Below, piece after piece: positions 4,237-7,079 of a stretch of 7,079 nucleotides of DNA. Each line of letters begins with the position of its first letter. Position 1 is the stretch's first letter. The notes below the pieces were generated by a model that was given only the letters and a program-made list of their open reading frames with translations, had not been told where the DNA came from and did no database searches. The stretch covers positions 1 to 7,079 of the forward strand of contig JAGLCH010000280.1 in the NCBI GenBank assembly GCA_023146355.1, in the 5' to 3' direction. A program made the position numbers and the translations under genes. Source of the stretch: Bacteriovoracaceae bacterium (GTDB lineage Bacteria; Bdellovibrionota; Bacteriovoracia; Bacteriovoracales; Bacteriovoracaceae).

Positions 4237-6588
4237 ATGATTTTCTTAAATGAGACACAGACCCTTGGTGATCTATGTGAGAAATATGGATCCCGCGTTT
4301 TCCTTCTAGCAAAGCTTGGGAGTAGCGGTGTCGCAGTTTTACCAAGTTTTGCCATTTCACTTAAGGACCGTTGGAGTGATAGTGAACTTATAGCTGCAGT
4401 AGATCGAATCGGTGGATTTCCTGTTTCAATTTCTTTGGGAGGAGCAGATTCTACTAGTTCTTTTGTAAATTTTCAAAGTGGCGAACGTGAGAAAGATGAT
4501 GATGATATTAACTCCATTGAATCTCTAAAAAAATCAATTGAACTATATTCTAATTTTTATAATAAAGAGTCGACTTCAAATAGAAGTAATGGAATTAAAA
4601 ATGTTAGTGTGATTATTCAGCAGGTGATCCGCGCAAAGTATCGTGGTAATGGCTATTCCATAGATCCATACTCTGCAAATGAGAATCTCTTTTTAGTCGA
4701 GTTAGGCCACACTCACTATCATGATAAGAGTAAAGGAGAGATCCTTTTACACTCTTACTCTGTAAATTATCACGACTGCTCTATTTCTCAGAGTGAAGTC
4801 GGAACAGGTTATGTGAACTTTACAAAAGAGATGTTGGAAATCTTTTCTAATATTCTTCTTGAAGTCCAAAATATTTTAAAGATACCTCAAAAGGTTAAGT
4901 TTTATATTGATGAGAATGACAAGATCTGGATCAGTAATTCAAAGACTGTTGTTCCTATCCTTTTTAACCGCGACTCTGGTCAATATTTTGGTCTAGATAT
5001 ACTTGATCCTAATGTTGGATTCGAAGTTTATTCACCAATGATGTTTTCTCTTATGAAGCAATCAGCTGACCTGACTATTCAAAAGGAGTTTCCTGACTTT
5101 AAACTTGATGGTGATTGTATCATTCAAAGGTTTGGAAGACCTTTCCTTCGGTTTGAATCAATTATAGGACTCTTGCATCGTCTTCCCTCGTCTAGCTTTT
5201 CGTTTCTTCATCAGGCCTTAGATATTCCTAAAAGAGTAATTCCAGAGGATGTAACCCGCGAGTGTCCTTTTCCTATTCTCTCTGCACTTAAGGCAAAGTT
5301 TAATTTGAATCGTCGCTTTAGAACTGTGCTGCGACAATTTGAAGATCTAGAAGGCCAATTTGAGGTAATTGATCTCAAGTACCGTGCCTACCGTCAAAAT
5401 GTTGAGTCTCAGCCCCATCGAAAGCTCGAAGTAAGTTTTAATTACCTCCTTAAGGACTACTATTTTCCAGTCGCATCACTCTATTATTCTATGTGTATGA
5501 TGGAAGTATGTGTCCGTGCTGAGTTAATGGAATGTCTAGATCAAATTGGAGTAACTCATCTCTTCGATAAGGATTTTCTTGGAGGAATAGGGGAGAGTCC
5601 CAATGTTGCATTACAAAATGACCTCGCTATTTTATTCGAAGCTTTCCGTGACCATCGTCCTAGTAGTGATATCTATCAAGATGAATTAAAGAGTTTCCTT
5701 AATCGTCACTATTATTACGGGGACGCTTCTCGTGATATTATGTTTGCCCGCTGGGGAGATGATACCGTGGGCCTAGAGGTATTCTTCGATGCACTCGTAA
5801 AAAATAATGGGATCATTCGAACTATCTCAGAAAATGGGGGAGATGAAGATAAGCACCTTCCTCTTGAACTTTTTGATATTTTTGAAGGTATAAAAAAACT
5901 TCCTTTTCACAAAAGATACTTGTATCGGGCACGATTAGAGAAAACAATTGCTACCTTCAGACAGGTATATCAGGCCAGACGTTCACTATATGACTATACT
6001 TTGAGATCTCTCTTCATTGCTCGATCATACCTTACTCAACTGGCCGATAATTTTACTGAGCTCGGAATTTTAAAGTCTCCAAAAGATATTTTCTTCCTTC
6101 ATATCGATGAACTCAATCAAGTTATTGAGGATAAGGATAAATTTAAGAAGCTAGGACAATTCACCGAAATTCGTAAGAAGCAACACAATGGAATTTGCAA
6201 CTTTGTTCCACCACGACAATATGGGGCAATGGTTACGCCTACTGATAACACAGATATTTTTGCTTCAGGAGTATTGAAAGGTTATGTGGGAAGTCCTGGA
6301 ATTGCTGAGGGCGAAGTCGTTATCATCCGCACTCCCGCCGATTATATGAGAGTAACAAATGATTCAATTGTGATTGCTGGTGATATAGAAAGTGGCCCTG
6401 CGCTTATTGCTGGTGTCGCAAAAGCTCTTGTTTTTGAATATGGAAATACTATGACTCAGGTAGCAAGTCTTTGTCGTAAAAATAAGATCCCAATGCTCCT
6501 TCGGGTGAAAGAGATAACCAAACTGCTTAAAGATGGTGATCGTGTAATCGTTGACTGTGATAAGGGACAGGTTTCTCTTGTCTCTTAA
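4237..6588 (+). CDS. PEP synthase / rifampin phosphotransferase-like protein with degenerate catalytic residues
   Basis: This 783-residue protein has the domain order of PEP synthase and rifampin phosphotransferase: an ATP-grasp (PPDK_N-type) domain at about 10-240, a long helical middle domain (about 260-660) and a PEP-utilising swivel domain (about 677-782). Supporting segments are GSRVFLLAKLGSSGVAVLPSFAIS-like text near 18-41, VIIQQVIRAKYRGNGYSIDP (125-144), RHYYYGDASRDIMFARWGDD (490-509), LGILKSPKDIFFLHIDEL (609-626) and GSPGIAEGEVV (685-695). In active enzymes the swivel motif carries a phosphorylated His in S/T-H-x-A; here GNTMTQVASLCRKNKIP gives Q741 (codon CAG, 6457-6459). The ATP site is also altered: the Lys of GGK is R20, the Arg of VRSSA is missing (VSISLGG, 63-69), the Glu of the E-W/F strand is K221, and the usual Q-S-R-P reads N-S-K-T (234-237). 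The frame is intact. ATG 4237 has only a weak GGA site. Phosphotransfer by the usual mechanism seems unlikely; function is unknown. Confidence 0.88.
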   Translation: MIFLNETQTLGDLCEKYGSRVFLLAKLGSSGVAVLPSFAISLKDRWSDSELIAAVDRIGGFPVSISLGGADSTSSFVNFQSGEREKDDDDINSIESLKKSIELYSNFYNKESTSNRSNGIKNVSVIIQQVIRAKYRGNGYSIDPYSANENLFLVELGHTHYHDKSKGEILLHSYSVNYHDCSISQSEVGTGYVNFTKEMLEIFSNILLEVQNILKIPQKVKFYIDENDKIWISNSKTVVPILFNRDSGQYFGLDILDPNVGFEVYSPMMFSLMKQSADLTIQKEFPDFKLDGDCIIQRFGRPFLRFESIIGLLHRLPSSSFSFLHQALDIPKRVIPEDVTRECPFPILSALKAKFNLNRRFRTVLRQFEDLEGQFEVIDLKYRAYRQNVESQPHRKLEVSFNYLLKDYYFPVASLYYSMCMMEVCVRAELMECLDQIGVTHLFDKDFLGGIGESPNVALQNDLAILFEAFRDHRPSSDIYQDELKSFLNRHYYYGDASRDIMFARWGDDTVGLEVFFDALVKNNGIIRTISENGGDEDKHLPLELFDIFEGIKKLPFHKRYLYRARLEKTIATFRQVYQARRSLYDYTLRSLFIARSYLTQLADNFTELGILKSPKDIFFLHIDELNQVIEDKDKFKKLGQFTEIRKKQHNGICNFVPPRQYGAMVTPTDNTDIFASGVLKGYVGSPGIAEGEVVIIRTPADYMRVTNDSIVIAGDIESGPALIAGVAKALVFEYGNTMTQVASLCRKNKIPMLLRVKEITKLLKDGDRVIVDCDKGQVSLVS

Positions 6589-7067
6589 TCGAATTTAATT
6601 TTTTTGCAAAAAAGAGCATATTGACGCTCTTTTTTTGCAAACTTAATCATCATAGGGTTGAAGTCTGCTGTAATGGGAAGAAATATCTGATCGACCCCAC
6701 ACTTCTTGCAGTAATCTAAAAGACTTTTTAAAAGAGCAATCTCAGTTGCACATTGTTTTTCTCCCTCTTTCGAAGTGAGAAAGTATATAATAAGTGTTTT
6801 TGGAGTGAACTCATCTAGGTGAAATCTTTGTAAGGCATTTCCATTCATTTGAATTAAAGCAGGGCCTAGATCAAAATGTGTAAGGCAGATGCCACTGAGT
6901 TCATCATTATCCATTGCCACAAATTGCTTAGACTTATTGAGTTCAAAAGTTCGCTGATGTGATAATTGAAATTCATCAAAACTAATTTTTGAAAAGTAAT
7001 TCGCCTTAACCCTCTTATTAAGCATAGTTTTGTAGATGTGATGAAGTTCATTTTTAAGCTCATCCAT
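6585..7067 (-). CDS. Hypothetical protein with GNAT-like fold, possibly extending past the window
   Basis: This protein has 160 residues from ATG 7067. I do not recognise a specific family. The pattern suggests the second half of a GNAT acyltransferase fold: paired strands at about 47-67 (FVAMDNDELSGICLTHF), a central strand TLIIYFLTS (91-99), a long helix (103-123), strand VDQIFLPIT (125-133), an N-P-x-x-I-K-F helix (137-145) and a final strand (150-158). The acetyl-CoA loop (R/Q-x-x-G-x-G/A) is not evident; the corresponding stretch reads EGEKQCATEIALL without the glycines, so catalysis is uncertain. The frame stays open to the window edge (AAG GCA GAA CTG before ATG), so the true start may lie beyond 7079. 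If ATG 7067 is right, AAGG 8 nt upstream may serve as ribosome site. The last 4 bp overlap the stop of the PEP-synthase-like gene on the other strand. Confidence 0.65.
   Translation of the reverse strand: MDELKNELHHIYKTMLNKRVKANYFSKISFDEFQLSHQRTFELNKSKQFVAMDNDELSGICLTHFDLGPALIQMNGNALQRFHLDEFTPKTLIIYFLTSKEGEKQCATEIALLKSLLDYCKKCGVDQIFLPITADFNPMMIKFAKKERQYALFCKKIKFD
6606..6638. terminator. Symmetrical, probably bidirectional terminator inside the 3' end of the GNAT-like gene
   Basis: GCAAAAAAGAGC (6606-6617) and GCTCTTTTTTTGC (6626-6638) pair around an 8-nt loop, with one extra T. Read on either strand it is an A-tract, GAGC/GCTC stem and T-tract, the standard form of a bidirectional intrinsic terminator. 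On the plus strand it lies 18 nt after the stop at 6588. On the minus strand it precedes the stop codon of the opposite gene (6587-6585), so the RNA end would fall within coding sequence. Confidence 0.7.
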
Positions 7068-7079
7068 CAGTTCTGCCTT

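Noticed and set aside
4172..4360. 62-codon minus-strand ORF
   Set aside because: It crosses the intergenic region and the start of the PEP-synthase-like gene, has no ribosome site and no recognisable sequence.
4490..4510. GAT repeat (four Asp codons) as a microsatellite or protease-site-like motif
   Set aside because: It is too short, fits acidic linker coding, and shows no sign of phase variation.
6866..7063. 65-codon minus-strand ORF
   Set aside because: It overlaps the GNAT-like gene in another frame, starting from an ATG 4 bp after that gene's ATG; composition looks non-coding.

Overview
The window is about 38-40% G+C by eye, densely coded on both strands, and has no mobile element, RNA gene or CRISPR array that I can see. 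Gene content and style suggest a predatory or marine Gram-negative of the Bdellovibrionota, with Bacteriovorax/Halobacteriovorax/Peredibacter-like organisms as the best guess. The reasons are a secreted subtilase with a CUB-like tail, a YhhQ-type queuosine-precursor transporter coupled to a nucleoside hydrolase, a small 2x[4Fe-4S] ferredoxin, and A/T-rich promoters with near-consensus -10 boxes. This placement is inference from gene content only; no marker gene is present.

Layout. Positions 1-1041 (minus strand) hold a two-gene unit: a YhhQ/VUT-family transporter (292-1041) whose end overlaps by 8 bp the start of a nucleoside hydrolase (1-299, cut by the window edge). Positions 1042-1280 are a divergent control region with an 8-bp dyad and three GTTAA copies spaced about one helical turn apart. 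A small unrecognised exported or membrane-anchored helical protein follows (1281-1799, plus, TTG start). It converges, with a 4-bp overlap, on a minus-strand pair: a dCMP deaminase-family protein (3266-3709) followed after 9 bp by a secreted S8 subtilase (1796-3256). Positions 3710-3921 are a second divergent control region. The ferredoxin (3922-4095) has its own near-consensus promoter and a strong intrinsic terminator. Next is a 783-residue protein with the three-part fold of PEP synthase/rifampin phosphotransferase (4237-6588). It converges, again with a 4-bp overlap, on a small GNAT-like protein (6585-7067, minus). A symmetrical bidirectional hairpin (6606-6638) lies inside the 3' end of that last gene.

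How the genes may work together. The clearest functional link is the transporter plus nucleoside hydrolase: a plausible route for importing a deazapurine (queuosine-type) precursor and cleaving a nucleoside to its base. The ferredoxin looks monocistronic. The deaminase and subtilase share an operon without an obvious common pathway. The most unusual gene is the PEP-synthase-like protein: it keeps the family's architecture, but the phosphocarrier histidine is glutamine (Q741) and several ATP-site residues are replaced, so it looks like an intact pseudoenzyme or a strongly repurposed member of the family.
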